Part shown: one piece after another, positions 42,779-53,030 of the stretch | Position numbering within the stretch: the first letter of the stretch is position 1 | How the letters are laid out: the number at the start of each line of letters is the position of its first letter | Program-made: the position numbers and the translations under genes | Assembly (NCBI RefSeq): GCF_009828065.1 | Contig: NZ_WTYK01000001.1 | Location: 186,001-250,000, forward strand | Direction: 5' to 3' | DNA: 64,000 bases | Origin: Croceibacterium soli | Lineage (GTDB): Bacteria > Pseudomonadota > Alphaproteobacteria > Sphingomonadales > Sphingomonadaceae | The notes under the pieces: generated by a model | Database searches by the model: none | The model's input: only the letters and a program-made list of their open reading frames with translations | Told to the model about the DNA's origin: nothing

Positions 42779-43351
42779 CTTCCTGAAATAGAGCGAGCCG
42801 GAGTCTTCCTTTTCACATACGAAGCCATTCGACTGGTAAAAGGTAACGGCCCGAGTGTTCGCGGCGCGGACCGAGAGTCCGTAGTTTGCGATACCTCTTT
42901 GCCGGAGCCGTCCCTCGAGAGCGGCGAGCAGTTTGGCGCCCACCCCCCGACTCTGCGCGGAAGGCGCCGAGGCAATGGACAGCAGGCGATATTTGGCGAC
43001 AGGCGTCGGCGGTGGAGCGAAGGCCGACTTCAGTTTCGCCCGGATCTTGTCCAGCAGAAAGTACGGGTGAGCCAGCAACCTCGTCACCAAAAATCCGCGA
43101 TGGGAGCGGATGAACTGGCTCACTCCGCGTGAGACAGCTTCCCCTGAAATGAGGAAGCCAAGGACCCGGTTCCCTTCAACCGCCACAAGGGAAATGTCGG
43201 AATTCTCAATGAGCAAGCGGTTGTACTCGGCCAGTTTCCTAAGGCCGAATGTGGATGTGAAGTGCCCGTCGGAATACGCGTCTGCATGTATCTTCGCCAC
43301 TTCTGCGGAGTAGGAAGCGACGTTGCCCGATGTGATCTCTACGATTTCCAT
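42713..43351 (-). CDS. GNAT-family N-acetyltransferase, antiparallel within the cluster
   Basis: 212-residue acetyltransferase with the GNAT motif A region RLLSIASAPSAQSRGVGAKLLAALEGRLRQRGI and the motif B region NYGLSVRAANTRAVTFYQSNGFV. GGGAGC before ATG 43351 is a good ribosome site. It is the only minus-strand gene in the plus arm of the polysaccharide cluster and overlaps the sugar transferase gene by 66 bases at its 3' end. It could acetylate the amino sugar, but this is inference from position. Confidence 0.82.
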   Translation of the reverse strand: MEIVEITSGNVASYSAEVAKIHADAYSDGHFTSTFGLRKLAEYNRLLIENSDISLVAVEGNRVLGFLISGEAVSRGVSQFIRSHRGFLVTRLLAHPYFLLDKIRAKLKSAFAPPPTPVAKYRLLSIASAPSAQSRGVGAKLLAALEGRLRQRGIANYGLSVRAANTRAVTFYQSNGFVCEKEDSGSLYFRKSLGYSSSNNRDNRAGNELQIQ

Positions 43352-43864
43352 TCTTGCTCCCAATGACAGCAACCGCGGGAGCCTACCGCCAGCCGCCCTA
43401 TAGAAGGTCGACGGACCAGATCCACGACCGGCTGCCCTGATCGCCATCGCCCAAGGGTAAGTTCTGCTGTCATCGCTGGCAACAGGTCCGTGCTCCGGTC
43501 TGCGCTGAAGCCAGCTGCTGGGCAAGCGCGATCGCTGAACACCAGTGTCCTCACAGCGACTGCGCTGCCGCCGTGCCGCAGGTGGATTCCGGCCTATCGA
43601 ATCCGTCTGACTTACCTTCGCCTCCACGGTATTGCGAAGGCTTCGTAGAGCGACTAAGCGCCCACGCACGATCAGTTTTTCACTAACCCCGATGAGCTTG
43701 CAACGTCTGAGCCTAGCAGATTGAGTGATGGTGCGAGCCCAGTGGGAGGCGATCAATCTCGCCGGCCTGAGCCGATCGAGGACCGGAATGCGGGACAGTC
43801 GAGGCGTCAGTCTACAGGTTTGAGCATCGATTTGGCGGTTGGGTGTTGAAGGAGCTTCTTACGG
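43352..43864. other. Divergent intergenic region of about 510 bases
   Basis: Between the GNAT gene and wbpA. Frames that pass through lack protein-like composition. It probably holds the promoters of both genes; no specific operator recognised. A GAAGGAG ribosome site for wbpA is at 43848-43854. Confidence 0.5.
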
Positions 43865-45184
43865 ATGGAAAATGGCGCAGCTTGCCAGGAACTTCTAGCG
43901 CGCCTGGCTGCGCGGAAGGCGGTAATCGGTATCGTCGGCATGGGCTATGTCGGCCAGCCGCTTGCGCTTCGATTCTCGCAAGTCGGGTTCACGGTTCTCG
44001 GGTTCGACATCGATTGCCAGAAGGTCAGCGAGCTAAATGGTGGTCGGTCGAGCATCCAGCATGTCGACGACACGGAAGTGGCGGCCGCTATCGAATCAGG
44101 GATGTCGGTGACTGACGACTTCTCTCGGATCGGCGAAGTGGATGCGGTAATCCTGTGTGTGCCGACGCCGCTCAACAAATATCGCGAACCCGACCTGAGC
44201 TTCGTCATCAACACTTGTGACGCCATCGCACCGTATCTGCGGCGCGGCCAGGTGGTTTCACTCGAAAGCACAACCTATCCGGGCACCACCGACGAAGAGG
44301 TGGTGCCGCGGATCACTGCTGGCGGCCTGGTTGTTGGGGAGACGATCTTCGCGGTGTACTCGCCGGAGCGCGAGGATCCCGGCAATGAGAAGTTTACCAC
44401 CAGTTCCATCCCCAAGGTGGTTGGCGGGCACACGCCCGCCTGTCTCGAGGCAGGCGTCGCGCTCTATTCGCCTGCGATCGACCATGTAGTGCCGGTGAGC
44501 TCAACCAAGGCAGCCGAAATGACCAAGCTGCTGGAGAATATCCATCGCGCGGTCAACATCGGCCTGGTCAACGAGATGAAGATCGTTGCAGACAAGATGG
44601 GCGTGGACATCTTCGAGGTGATCGATGCCGCTGCCACCAAGCCGTTCGGCTTTACGGCCTATTACCCTGGCCCTGGGCTTGGGGGGCATTGCATCCCTAT
44701 CGATCCGTTCTACCTGACGTGGAAGGCCCGCGAGTACGGCGTCAACACTCGCTTCATCGAACTGGCGGGCGAAATCAATCGCGCCATGCCGCGCTTTGTG
44801 TTCGACAAACTGGTCTCGGCGCTCAACGATCAGGGCAAGGCACTCAAGGGCTCCAAGATTCTGATCTTGGGAATCGCGTACAAGAAGAACGTGGATGACA
44901 TGCGGGAATCTCCGTCCGTCGAATTAATGGAAGTCGTCCGGGACGGTGGCGGCATCGTCAGCTATTCGGACCCGCATGTCCCGAAATTTCCAAAGATGCG
45001 CGAGCACACGTTCGACCTGTCTTCTGTCGATCTTACGCCGGAAACCTTGCGAGGGTACGACGCGGTCGTCTTGACTACCGATCACACGAAGTTCGATTAC
45101 GCCATGATCCACCAGAATGCTCGGCTGATTGTCGACAGTCGCGGCGCTTTCCGTGATTTCTACCCTGCCGTCGTGCGCGCTTGA
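43865..45184 (+). CDS. wbpA: UDP-N-acetylglucosamine 6-dehydrogenase WbpA-like
   Basis: 439-residue NAD-dependent nucleotide-sugar dehydrogenase that oxidises UDP-GlcNAc to UDP-GlcNAcA. The Rossmann motif [11 protein letters not shown] is at about 22-32, the catalytic cysteine is C276 in [11 protein letters not shown], and the conserved YSPERE and [18 protein letters not shown] segments are present. It opens the run wbpA-B-D-E. Similar enzymes (WbpO, TviB) act on UDP-GalNAc; the presence of B, D, E and I points to the WbpA route. Confidence 0.92.
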   Translation: MENGAACQELLARLAARKAVIGIVGMGYVGQPLALRFSQVGFTVLGFDIDCQKVSELNGGRSSIQHVDDTEVAAAIESGMSVTDDFSRIGEVDAVILCVPTPLNKYREPDLSFVINTCDAIAPYLRRGQVVSLESTTYPGTTDEEVVPRITAGGLVVGETIFAVYSPEREDPGNEKFTTSSIPKVVGGHTPACLEAGVALYSPAIDHVVPVSSTKAAEMTKLLENIHRAVNIGLVNEMKIVADKMGVDIFEVIDAAATKPFGFTAYYPGPGLGGHCIPIDPFYLTWKAREYGVNTRFIELAGEINRAMPRFVFDKLVSALNDQGKALKGSKILILGIAYKKNVDDMRESPSVELMEVVRDGGGIVSYSDPHVPKFPKMREHTFDLSSVDLTPETLRGYDAVVLTTDHTKFDYAMIHQNARLIVDSRGAFRDFYPAVVRA

Positions 45185-45202
45185 ATGAAGGACGTTGATG
45201 CT

Positions 45203-46138
45203 ATGCGTTTTGCCCTGACCGGTGCGGCCGGATACATCGCGCCCCGGCACATGAAGGCGATCCGCGAGACTGGCAACGAGCTGGTGGTCGCCATGGACGT
45301 CAATGACTCGGTCGGCATCCTGGACAGCCATTTCCCCGACGCACGCTTCTTCACCGAATTTGAGCAATTCGATGCGCATGTCGATGTGGAGCGGCGGGCA
45401 GGCAGATCTATCGATTACGTATCGATTGCGTCTCCCAACTATCTGCATGATGCGCACATGCGCTTTGCCCTCCGTGCCGGCGCTGATGCCATTTGCGAGA
45501 AGCCCCTGGTCCTTCATCACGAAGATATCGATGGCCTCGCCGAAGTAGAGGCTCAGACCGGCCGGCGGGTCAATACGATCCTCCAGCTGCGACTCCATCC
45601 CAGCATCATCGCGCTTCGCCAGCAAGTCGGCGCGAACAGCACGAAGCACGACGTAACCCTTACCTATATCACTTCGCGCGGCGACTGGTACTTGCGGAGC
45701 TGGAAGGCCCGCACGGATCAGTCAGGTGGGATCGCCACCAACATCGGAGTGCACTTCTTCGACATGCTCCATTTCCTGTTTGGTGAGCTACAGGAAAATG
45801 TGGTTCACCTGAACGCGCCTACGAAGGCGGCGGGATACCTCGAGTACACGCGCGCCCGTGTGCGGTGGTTCTTGTCGATCGACGTGAACGACGTTCCGCA
45901 TGATGCTCGGGAAGCGGGGCAGCGGACCTATCGTTCTATCACTTGCGACGGGAGCGAGATTGAGTTTTCCGGCGGGTTCACGGACCTCCACACCGTAAGC
46001 TATCAGGAAATTATCGCAGGCCGAGGCTTCGGGCTGGAGGAGAACCGGACCGCGATCGAGACGGTATGCCGTATCCGCGACGCGGCGGCGGTCGAGCATG
46101 GTGAGCGGCATCCGTTCGTTTCGCGTGCATCCCTATGA
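45203..46138 (+). CDS. wbpB: UDP-GlcNAcA 3-dehydrogenase WbpB-like (Gfo/Idh/MocA family)
   Basis: Oxidises C3 of UDP-GlcNAcA to the 3-keto form, the second step towards UDP-ManNAc3NAcA. The 311-residue protein starts [20 protein letters not shown], strikingly like P. aeruginosa WbpB, and keeps [35 protein letters not shown] 45203 has AAGGAC upstream and matches that start; ATG 45185, immediately after the wbpA stop, is an alternative. Coupled to wbpA and to wbpD (ATGA). Confidence 0.93.
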   Translation: MRFALTGAAGYIAPRHMKAIRETGNELVVAMDVNDSVGILDSHFPDARFFTEFEQFDAHVDVERRAGRSIDYVSIASPNYLHDAHMRFALRAGADAICEKPLVLHHEDIDGLAEVEAQTGRRVNTILQLRLHPSIIALRQQVGANSTKHDVTLTYITSRGDWYLRSWKARTDQSGGIATNIGVHFFDMLHFLFGELQENVVHLNAPTKAAGYLEYTRARVRWFLSIDVNDVPHDAREAGQRTYRSITCDGSEIEFSGGFTDLHTVSYQEIIAGRGFGLEENRTAIETVCRIRDAAAVEHGERHPFVSRASL

Positions 46139-46716
46139 GCTATTTCGCACATCCGAGCGCCATCATCGATGAGGGGGCGGAAATCGGGGAAGAGAGTCGC
46201 GTGTGGCATTTCGCGCACATTTGTGCCGGAGCTCGGATCGGGCGGGGCGTTTCGCTCGGTCAGAACGTGTTCGTGGGCAATCGCGCGATCATCGGCGACC
46301 TCTGCAAAGTCCAGAACAACGTTTCGGTGTACGACAACGTGACGCTTGAGAGCGGCGTTTTCTGTGGTCCTTCGATGGTTTTCACCAACGTGTACAACCC
46401 GCGCGCACTTGTGGATCGTAAGGACGAGTTCCGAAACACCCTGGTGCGTACGGGGGCGACGCTGGGGGCCAACTGCACGATCGTTTGCGGGGTCACCGTC
46501 GGAGCGTTCGCCTTCATCGGTGCCGGCGCGGTGGTCAACGCCGATGTTCCTGACTTCGCGCTTATGGTCGGCGTGCCGGCAAGGCACGTCGGATGGATGA
46601 GTGCTTCTGGCGAAAGGCTCAATCTGCCGCTGGATGGTACGGCTGAAGCTCTCTGTCAACACACCGGTGAGCGGTATCGCCTGTCGGGCGGACAGATTAC
46701 TCGAGAGGCTGTGTAG
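46135..46716 (+). CDS. wbpD: UDP-GlcNAc3NA N-acetyltransferase WbpD-like
   Basis: 193-residue left-handed beta-helix acetyltransferase that acetylates the 3-amino group of UDP-2-acetamido-3-amino-uronate. Hexapeptide repeats run through most of it ([33 protein letters not shown]), and [10 protein letters not shown] and [20 protein letters not shown] match P. aeruginosa WbpD closely. Starts ATGA with the wbpB stop. Acetyl-CoA is the expected donor. Confidence 0.95.
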   Translation: MSYFAHPSAIIDEGAEIGEESRVWHFAHICAGARIGRGVSLGQNVFVGNRAIIGDLCKVQNNVSVYDNVTLESGVFCGPSMVFTNVYNPRALVDRKDEFRNTLVRTGATLGANCTIVCGVTVGAFAFIGAGAVVNADVPDFALMVGVPARHVGWMSASGERLNLPLDGTAEALCQHTGERYRLSGGQITREAV

Positions 46717-46718
46717 AA

Positions 46719-47849
46719 TTGGTGTTGTTCTCAGACCTGGCCGCGCAGCAGGAGCGGATTCGCGCTGAACTGACTGCAGGCATCGCGCGCGTCCTCGCGC
46801 ATGGCCGCTACATCCAAGGACCGGAGGTCACGGAACTCGAGGGTCTGCTGGCCGACTTTGCGGGCGCCGCTCACTGCGTTTCCTGCGCCAATGGGACTGA
46901 TGCGTTGCAGCTTGCCTTGATGGCACTGAACATCGGGCCGGGGAATGCGGTATTCGTGCCGAGCTTCACCTACACCGCAACCGCCGAAGTCATCCTTCTG
47001 TTGGGGGCTCGGCCGATATTCGTCGACTCAGATCCCGATACGTTCAACATCGATTTCGACGATGCCGATGCGGCGATCACCCGTGTTCGAGCGGAAGGTG
47101 GCTTGCGTCCAGCAGTGCTGATGACGGTCGATCTGTTCGGCCAGCCTGTAGATTACGCTCGCGCGCGGGCATTGGCGAGCAAGCATGATCTGACTCTGAT
47201 TTCCGATGCAGCGCAGGGGTTCGGCGCGACCCAAGATGGGCGCCGTGTCGGCTCCAATCTCGCCGACATCACGACCACCAGCTTCTTTCCCGTGAAGCCG
47301 CTCGGGTGCTACGGCGATGGCGGAGCGATCTTTACGGACGATGCCAATCTGGCCGGTGTGATTCGTTCGATTTGCCTGCATGGAAAGGGCGAGGACAAGT
47401 ACGACGTGATCCGGCTTGGCGTGAACAGCCGGCTAGACACCTTGCAAGCTGCGATTCTCCAGCCAAAGCTTGCGATTTTTCCGGACGAGCTGGAGAGGCG
47501 TCATCGGGTGGCGGTCAGCTACTCTGAGCGACTGAAGGGTAAGGTCATCACGCCGCACATGCCCTCGGGCGAGGACCGTTACGCGTGGGCGCAGTACACA
47601 GTCAGGTTGGAGAACCGTGACTTCGTCCAGGCAGGTCTGAAAGAGGCCGGGGTACCCACAAACGTCTACTATCCGAAGCCGATGCACCTTCAACCGGCCT
47701 ATGTTCAGTTCGGCGGGGGGATCGGCTCCCTGCCGGTGAGCGAGGAGCTGTCACGAACGGTGCTCAGTCTGCCGATGCATCCTTATCTCACTGATGATGA
47801 GATTGACTATGTGGCAGCATCACTCCTCGCGGTAGTTGGCAGCATGTGA
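46719..47849 (+). CDS. wbpE: UDP-2-acetamido-3-oxo-uronate aminotransferase WbpE-like
   Basis: 376-residue DegT-family PLP enzyme that aminates the 3-keto sugar made by WbpB. K193 in TTSFFPVKPLGCYGDGGAIFT is the PLP lysine; the flanking sequence matches P. aeruginosa WbpE. Starts at TTG 46719 (or GTG 46722), two bases after the wbpD stop, with GAGAGG upstream. Its stop overlaps the GTG start of the flippase gene. Confidence 0.94.
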   Translation: MVLFSDLAAQQERIRAELTAGIARVLAHGRYIQGPEVTELEGLLADFAGAAHCVSCANGTDALQLALMALNIGPGNAVFVPSFTYTATAEVILLLGARPIFVDSDPDTFNIDFDDADAAITRVRAEGGLRPAVLMTVDLFGQPVDYARARALASKHDLTLISDAAQGFGATQDGRRVGSNLADITTTSFFPVKPLGCYGDGGAIFTDDANLAGVIRSICLHGKGEDKYDVIRLGVNSRLDTLQAAILQPKLAIFPDELERRHRVAVSYSERLKGKVITPHMPSGEDRYAWAQYTVRLENRDFVQAGLKEAGVPTNVYYPKPMHLQPAYVQFGGGIGSLPVSEELSRTVLSLPMHPYLTDDEIDYVAASLLAVVGSM

Positions 47850-49339
47850 AGCGGATGTCCCGTTTCCGAATTCCGGGAGGGAAGTTCGCTCGAAACGTCA
47901 CGACCATGGCGGGAGCCACGGCGGGGGGGCAGCTTATCACCTTCCTCGCATTGCCGTTCTTGACCCGCTTCTACTCGCCGGGCGAGTTTGGCTCAGCGGC
48001 CGTCTTCGCGGGCATCGTGGGGCTGGTGGTGATCGTGGCGACTTTCCGATATGAGCTCGCCATCCCATTGGCTCGGACTGACATGGCTGCGTTTCAGCTC
48101 GTGGTCCTGCCGTTCCTCATCCTGAGTATCGTCGCGCCGCTTGCCGGTGTCTTGTGGCTGGTGGCGAGCCGGTGGCTCGATTTTGAGACGGGACTCAGTG
48201 CGACGAGTTTCGCCAGCTTGATCGCCGTTGGCATCTTTGCAGCCGGTGCGTACCAGATCCTCAGCTATTGGCTTGTGCGAAGGCAAAAGTTCGGGGTTGT
48301 CGCGATCACCCGAGTTCAGCAGGGCCTCGCCGGGAATGGGGCGCAAATTGCGATGGGGCTCGCGGGTCTCGGCACTTTGGGGCTAATCGTCGGGCAGATC
48401 ATAGGCGTCAGTGCGGGCGTGCGCCGGCTTGCGAGAGATTTCGCGCGCGACTACCGCCGGGCCCGCCAGCGGCTTCGGCCAAGGCGCTTGGCATGGGCGG
48501 CCAAGCGCTACCGGCAATTCCCGCTGTTTGATACATGGGCGGGGTTGCTCAGCGTCGCCGGCGCGCAGGCGCCCATTCTTCTCTTCGCAGCCATCTTCAC
48601 ATCTACGCTAGCAGGGTATTACGCGTTAGCTTTTCGCTTTCTTTCGGCACCGCTCGGGCTCGTAGGGAAGGCGATATCGGCGCCGCTCTTGGGCCGTTTG
48701 GTAGAGGCGCAGCACCAGCAGGAAGTCGGCCTACTCACGGTAAGACTTCTTCGCGCGCTCGCCATGTTGTCCTTGCCTGCATTCGCGATCGTGGCGGTCC
48801 TGGCACGCGATGTCGTGCCGCTTGCGTTCGGAGCGGAATGGGCACCGGCAGCCGTTGTGGTCGCCTGGACCGCAACCTGGGCAGGCTGGCAATTCATCGC
48901 ATCCCCTCTATCCGTGCTCCTGATTGCCTTGGAAGCGCAGAAGCTGAACTCGTTGCTGCAACTTGGCCTCGTGGTGTTGCGCGTCTCAGGTCTCCTAGCC
49001 GGCGCGGCCCTAGGCGAGGCCGAGGGCGCATTGGTCGGGTTTTCTGTCGCAAGCACGTCGGGATATGCTGCCTACGCTGTGGTAACTGCGAGGGCTGCCG
49101 GTGTGCCGATCCACCAGGTGATCGCAGCCATCTTTCATCCCGTCGCAATCTATGGCCTTTGCCTCACCTTCTCTTTCGCGCTCCCCATCGAGGCCCCAGT
49201 CGGCAGGAACGTGATAGTCGCGTGCGCTCTCTTGTACTGGCTCTGTGCGTGCTGGCTGGCCGTAAGGAAGTTGCTTGTAATGTCGCCAGCCGCCAGTCAA
49301 AAATCCGGGACCGAGAGCGGTGACGAACGCTCGCAGTAA
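47846..49339 (+). CDS. Polysaccharide flippase (Wzx-like)
   Basis: 497-residue MATE/PST-type membrane protein with about 12 hydrophobic segments, beginning GKFARNVTTMAGATAGGQLITFLALPFLTRFYSPGEFG, the typical polysaccharide-transporter N-terminus. It should flip lipid-linked repeat units across the inner membrane. Read from GTG 47846, coupled to wbpE (GTGA). Sequence alone cannot separate Wzx from other polysaccharide exporters, but the neighbouring polymerase and initiating transferase support it. Confidence 0.88.
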   Translation: MKRMSRFRIPGGKFARNVTTMAGATAGGQLITFLALPFLTRFYSPGEFGSAAVFAGIVGLVVIVATFRYELAIPLARTDMAAFQLVVLPFLILSIVAPLAGVLWLVASRWLDFETGLSATSFASLIAVGIFAAGAYQILSYWLVRRQKFGVVAITRVQQGLAGNGAQIAMGLAGLGTLGLIVGQIIGVSAGVRRLARDFARDYRRARQRLRPRRLAWAAKRYRQFPLFDTWAGLLSVAGAQAPILLFAAIFTSTLAGYYALAFRFLSAPLGLVGKAISAPLLGRLVEAQHQQEVGLLTVRLLRALAMLSLPAFAIVAVLARDVVPLAFGAEWAPAAVVVAWTATWAGWQFIASPLSVLLIALEAQKLNSLLQLGLVVLRVSGLLAGAALGEAEGALVGFSVASTSGYAAYAVVTARAAGVPIHQVIAAIFHPVAIYGLCLTFSFALPIEAPVGRNVIVACALLYWLCACWLAVRKLLVMSPAASQKSGTESGDERSQ

Positions 49340-49417
49340 TCAAATATGGTCAAAGCCTCCCACCATTGCCCAAGCGTCCGAAGTTCATCACCTCTCGGCG
49401 CATTAGGAGTTTAGTTC

Positions 49418-50074
49418 ATGTCCACAAGAAAAGTTCTTCAAGGCTATGACCGCGAAGAATCAGTCCCGCGGAGCGAGTATTTCGGCGATTCCTACTTCGA
49501 GCTCACCCAGTTGTTCTCATTATCGCACCAGATACATGGCATTCACAAGATGCGCCCTAAGTCGATTCTCGAGATCGGAATTGGTAATGGCATGGTGTCC
49601 GATTTCTTCAAGAAGGCGGGCGTCCCTGTCACGACGGCCGATATCAATCCCTCGCTCAATCCGGATCTTCTCGCCCCTCTGCAGGAGCTGCCGCAACTCA
49701 TGGGCGCGAGGCGAGTGGACGTGGTAGTATGTTGCGAGGTGCTTGAGCACATGCCGCTGGAGGAGTTGCCTCGCAATATCGCAACGCTGCGGTCGCTCGG
49801 ACGTCGGCTCTTCCTTACGTTGCCAAATTACCGGAAGACTTTTGGCCTTGGGGGTGTGCTGCGGCTGCCCAAGGTACCCCCGAAGCCATGGTCGCTGACC
49901 TTCGATCTGCCCGGCAGGAAGGCGCTTGCCGATGCGCACTTCTGGGAGGTCGGGTCTGCTCCTACCTGTTCAAACAGCGCCATCGTGCAGGAATTACGCA
50001 AGCACTATAGCGCTGTCAGCGCGGGCCGATTTGCGCTCAACCGCTATCACCGGGTTTACGTGGCCGAAGACTGA
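49418..50074 (+). CDS. Class I SAM-dependent methyltransferase
   Basis: 218 residues with motif I SILEIGIGNGMVSDFF, an acidic motif II (TTADINPSLN) and VVVCCEVLEHMPLEELP after it. Inside the cluster it may methylate a sugar or cap a chain end, but the acceptor is unknown. TTAGGAG lies 6 to 8 bases before the ATG. A gap of 78 bases separates it from the flippase. Confidence 0.8.
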   Translation: MSTRKVLQGYDREESVPRSEYFGDSYFELTQLFSLSHQIHGIHKMRPKSILEIGIGNGMVSDFFKKAGVPVTTADINPSLNPDLLAPLQELPQLMGARRVDVVVCCEVLEHMPLEELPRNIATLRSLGRRLFLTLPNYRKTFGLGGVLRLPKVPPKPWSLTFDLPGRKALADAHFWEVGSAPTCSNSAIVQELRKHYSAVSAGRFALNRYHRVYVAED

Positions 50075-50400
50075 AGCCGGCCGGTAGCGGCTTGCCGGAA
50101 CCAAACTATGCGCGGAACTAACTCCCTCTCGATTACAAGATGGCCGCGCGGCATTTGGGTCCTGAGAACGGGTGGGTTTCGCTATGGTAGGCGCCAACTC
50201 TCTTCGAGGACGTGGCGTTGAGTCGCGATCTTCGTGACCTATTGCGCAAGCCGGACTGGGTATACCTTCTAAAGGACGCCGGTTCCTCGGATGTAGCATG
50301 GTGGTGAAACGCTTTGACCTCGTAAGCGTCAAACGTCGTGCGCCCGGTCAGGTATATGTACAGAGCGTCCGCGATTGGGACGCTGAACGGACAAGAACCA
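50075..50400. other. About 325 bases without a recognisable gene
   Basis: Between methyltransferase and glycosyltransferase genes. One short frame from TTG 50220 (29 codons) has some protein-like composition but no support. Nothing else recognised; may hold an internal promoter. Confidence 0.45.
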
Positions 50401-51636
50401 ATGAGTAAGAAGATACTGTTCCTCTCGGCTTTGGACTTCAAAGAGAAGTCTATCCAGGTCATACGGAAGACGCCTGAAGCATTCAGAGATGCCGGCTGGG
50501 AGGTGCGGTACATTGTTGCTCGGGACAACCTCCCGCGGGGCAACTACGGCTACGAGGCCGAGATCAACCCGGCAGGGATCCGGGTCGAGAGGTTTGCGTG
50601 GCCTCTCGCCAGGCTCCGAAACACTCAAGCCGGGCGTGCGCTCTCCTACGTATGGACCAAGATCGCCAGTCTGGCTGTCGTCCTGCAACTTGCTCTTCGT
50701 GGCGCACAGGCCTTGCGGCGCGAAGCCGCTGATGTGATCTATGGCTACGAGGTGCAGGGCGTTCTGGCTGCCAGGTTACTCAAGATGGTTGGTGCGAGCG
50801 GTGGCGCCCTGGTCGTCCACCGATTTCAAGGCACCAGCGTCACCGAAATGTTGGAAGGCCGACAGCGAGTTCGGCAACTGGTGAACCTGGACCAGATTCT
50901 GGCGCTTCGAAGCGCTTGCGACCTGGTGATCATGACGGATGACGGAACAAAAGGTAACGAGGCACTCAGGAGAGTGGGTTCGAGGGCTGCAAACCTCAGG
51001 TTCTGGGTGAATGGAGCGGACGAACCGAAGGAACTTCAACCTACTCAAGAGTTTAGAAGAAGGCTTGGCGTGGGGCCGGATGAACTGGTTCTTGTATCGG
51101 TCTCGCGCCTGGCCGGCTGGAAGAGAGTGGACCGGGGACTCGCTATCGCTGAGGAGCTCAAGCGGCTCGGCGTTGCGTTCGTCTACCTGGTCGTGGGGGG
51201 AGGGAGCGAGTACGAACGCCTTGAGCGGCTCTCGCGTGATCTGGGCATCGCCGACCAGGTCATATTCACTGGTCCTGTTCCCCAGTCAGACGTCTATGAC
51301 TACATGAATGCAGCGGATGTGTTCATCTCGACCTATGATATGAGCAACGTCGGAAACCCGCTCCTTGAAGCTATCCGAATGGGCAAGCTGATCGTAACAC
51401 TCAGAAATGGTGCAACGGGCGACTGGATCACCCACGGGCAAAGCGGCCTCATCTATGATCCGTCGCAAGACATATCCCAGGTCGCGGCCAGTGACATCGC
51501 CCGCCTTGTACGAGACGCCGCTTGGGCTGATGAACTAAGGAAGGGGGTGCGAGCAGTCGCTCGTGAGCGCTTGTGGACTTGGCGGGATCGTATGAATGCT
51601 GAAGTGAGCGACGTGGAGATGTTACTTGAAAAATAG
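50401..51636 (+). CDS. Glycosyltransferase family 4 protein
   Basis: 411 residues of GT-B fold. The C-terminal half has the GT4 donor-binding region: LVSVSRLAGWKRVDRGLAIAEEL, YLVVGGGSEYERLERLSRDLG and ADVFISTYDMSNVGNPLLEAIRMGKLIVT with the conserved late glutamate. The acceptor and sugar are unknown. ATG 50401 was chosen as the first start giving the usual N-terminus (MSKKILFLSALDFKEKS); an earlier in-frame ATG at 50338 is less likely. The polymerase gene begins inside its last codons. Confidence 0.88.
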   Translation: MSKKILFLSALDFKEKSIQVIRKTPEAFRDAGWEVRYIVARDNLPRGNYGYEAEINPAGIRVERFAWPLARLRNTQAGRALSYVWTKIASLAVVLQLALRGAQALRREAADVIYGYEVQGVLAARLLKMVGASGGALVVHRFQGTSVTEMLEGRQRVRQLVNLDQILALRSACDLVIMTDDGTKGNEALRRVGSRAANLRFWVNGADEPKELQPTQEFRRRLGVGPDELVLVSVSRLAGWKRVDRGLAIAEELKRLGVAFVYLVVGGGSEYERLERLSRDLGIADQVIFTGPVPQSDVYDYMNAADVFISTYDMSNVGNPLLEAIRMGKLIVTLRNGATGDWITHGQSGLIYDPSQDISQVAASDIARLVRDAAWADELRKGVRAVARERLWTWRDRMNAEVSDVEMLLEK

Positions 51637-53020
51637 CATAAGTACCACCGACCGCGCGTTCTTAGTCTCTGGCATCTTGAGCACAGCGGCGTCATACTCC
51701 GTCTTATATGTGTTTCACCTGGTGCTTATAGCCCGTCTGGTAAGATCCGCTGTCTCCGGGTTTTCTTCCCCAACAGGCGGTGTCCGACCCGCACTGCGTT
51801 GGGACGTCGGGTTCTTTGTGGTTTTTGTTGGCTGGTACGCGGCATCGATCCTGTGGGCAGAAGACAAGATGTATGCGCTTCAGTATTGCGCGTATGTCGT
51901 TCTCGCGACCCTCACTGTGCTATACACGACGCAGATTTGTCGATCACCGTCTCGCCTTACTGCAGCATTCAAACTCGTTTTCCTGCTGATCTCCGTGGAG
52001 ATATTCCTTTCCGCGCTCGAGGGTTTGGGGCTCATTAGGCTGCCTTTCTCTCCCTATTCGCAATATTACGCGTATTTCGGCCGCGAACCCGAAGACCTCT
52101 CCGGATTCGGTGTCTGGGCATCGGAATACATCGCTTCGCTACCAACCGGCTTCTTCAGCAATCCGAACAACCTTGCTGCATTCCTGGCGCTGGCGTTGCC
52201 GTTCTTCGCCCTTCATCAGAAGTGGCTTGTCCGCATCGTGGCTACTTCAGCCATCTTGTACATCGTGTACATGTGCGGCGCTCGCTCCGTGCTTGTTGCA
52301 TGTGGTTTGACCCTCACGATCTGTGTTTTCGTCTGGGGCGGCATCGCCGGGCGCTTCGGTGGCTTGATGACCGCGTCATTGGTGGTGACGATAGTGGGTG
52401 CCGGGACGCTGGATCTCGTGAGTGGAAGCTCCAATACGCGCATCTTGGAACTCGAGGGCCTCGGCGGCGCGATCGGCGACTTCTGGGCCAGCCTGCGTGG
52501 TGATGCAGTGCTAGTAGACAGTTCCACAGGTGCCCGCGCTCAGCTCATACGGAACGGTCTCGATGCATTGTACGATTCAGGGGGCCTGGGTGTCGGGGCA
52601 GGTGGGAGTTGGGTGATCCAAGAAAAGTCTCTGTTTCAGGTGCGGGAAATTACCTCCATGCACAACTTCTGGATCGAGCTGCTGGTGGAAGGTGGGGTTC
52701 TCTTCGCGCTGCTTTTCGCGGCCTGGTATGCACGGTTCCTGGTGCAGCTATGGAAGGTGGCCAAATCGTCACGGAGCCCCGAACGCCGGTATCTGGCCAA
52801 GTCCCTCTTTGCCGGGTTTGCCGGGTTCATAATCGGGGCTATCGGGCCATCCACCGTGATCTATATGCTTCCTATGTGGATGCTGGTTGGCATCGGTCTT
52901 TCTGTGATCATGCTTGACAGCGGAGAAAGCGAAATCGCCGACTCTGCAAAAAGTTCGCACCGGCGACCTGTGGAGCGCTTAGCCATGGCCGGGCGCACTG
53001 CGCTGCCGCGGTTCAACTGA
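51626..53020 (+). CDS. O-antigen polymerase/ligase-family protein (Wzy-like)
   Basis: 464-residue membrane protein with about 10 to 12 helices. The large periplasmic loop typical of the family is around residues 295-350, with GARAQLIRNGLDAL and GLGVGAGGSWV, followed by MHNFWIELLVEGG. It should join repeat units into polymer. Starts at TTG 51626, 11 bases inside the preceding glycosyltransferase gene. Distinguishing polymerase from ligase needs a structure or alignment. Confidence 0.82.
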   Translation: MKNSISTTDRAFLVSGILSTAASYSVLYVFHLVLIARLVRSAVSGFSSPTGGVRPALRWDVGFFVVFVGWYAASILWAEDKMYALQYCAYVVLATLTVLYTTQICRSPSRLTAAFKLVFLLISVEIFLSALEGLGLIRLPFSPYSQYYAYFGREPEDLSGFGVWASEYIASLPTGFFSNPNNLAAFLALALPFFALHQKWLVRIVATSAILYIVYMCGARSVLVACGLTLTICVFVWGGIAGRFGGLMTASLVVTIVGAGTLDLVSGSSNTRILELEGLGGAIGDFWASLRGDAVLVDSSTGARAQLIRNGLDALYDSGGLGVGAGGSWVIQEKSLFQVREITSMHNFWIELLVEGGVLFALLFAAWYARFLVQLWKVAKSSRSPERRYLAKSLFAGFAGFIIGAIGPSTVIYMLPMWMLVGIGLSVIMLDSGESEIADSAKSSHRRPVERLAMAGRTALPRFN

Positions 53021-53030
53021 AGGTCAGTCC

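Noticed and set aside
50220-50306. 29-codon frame from TTG between methyltransferase and glycosyltransferase
   Set aside because: Too short, no ribosome site and no known family.
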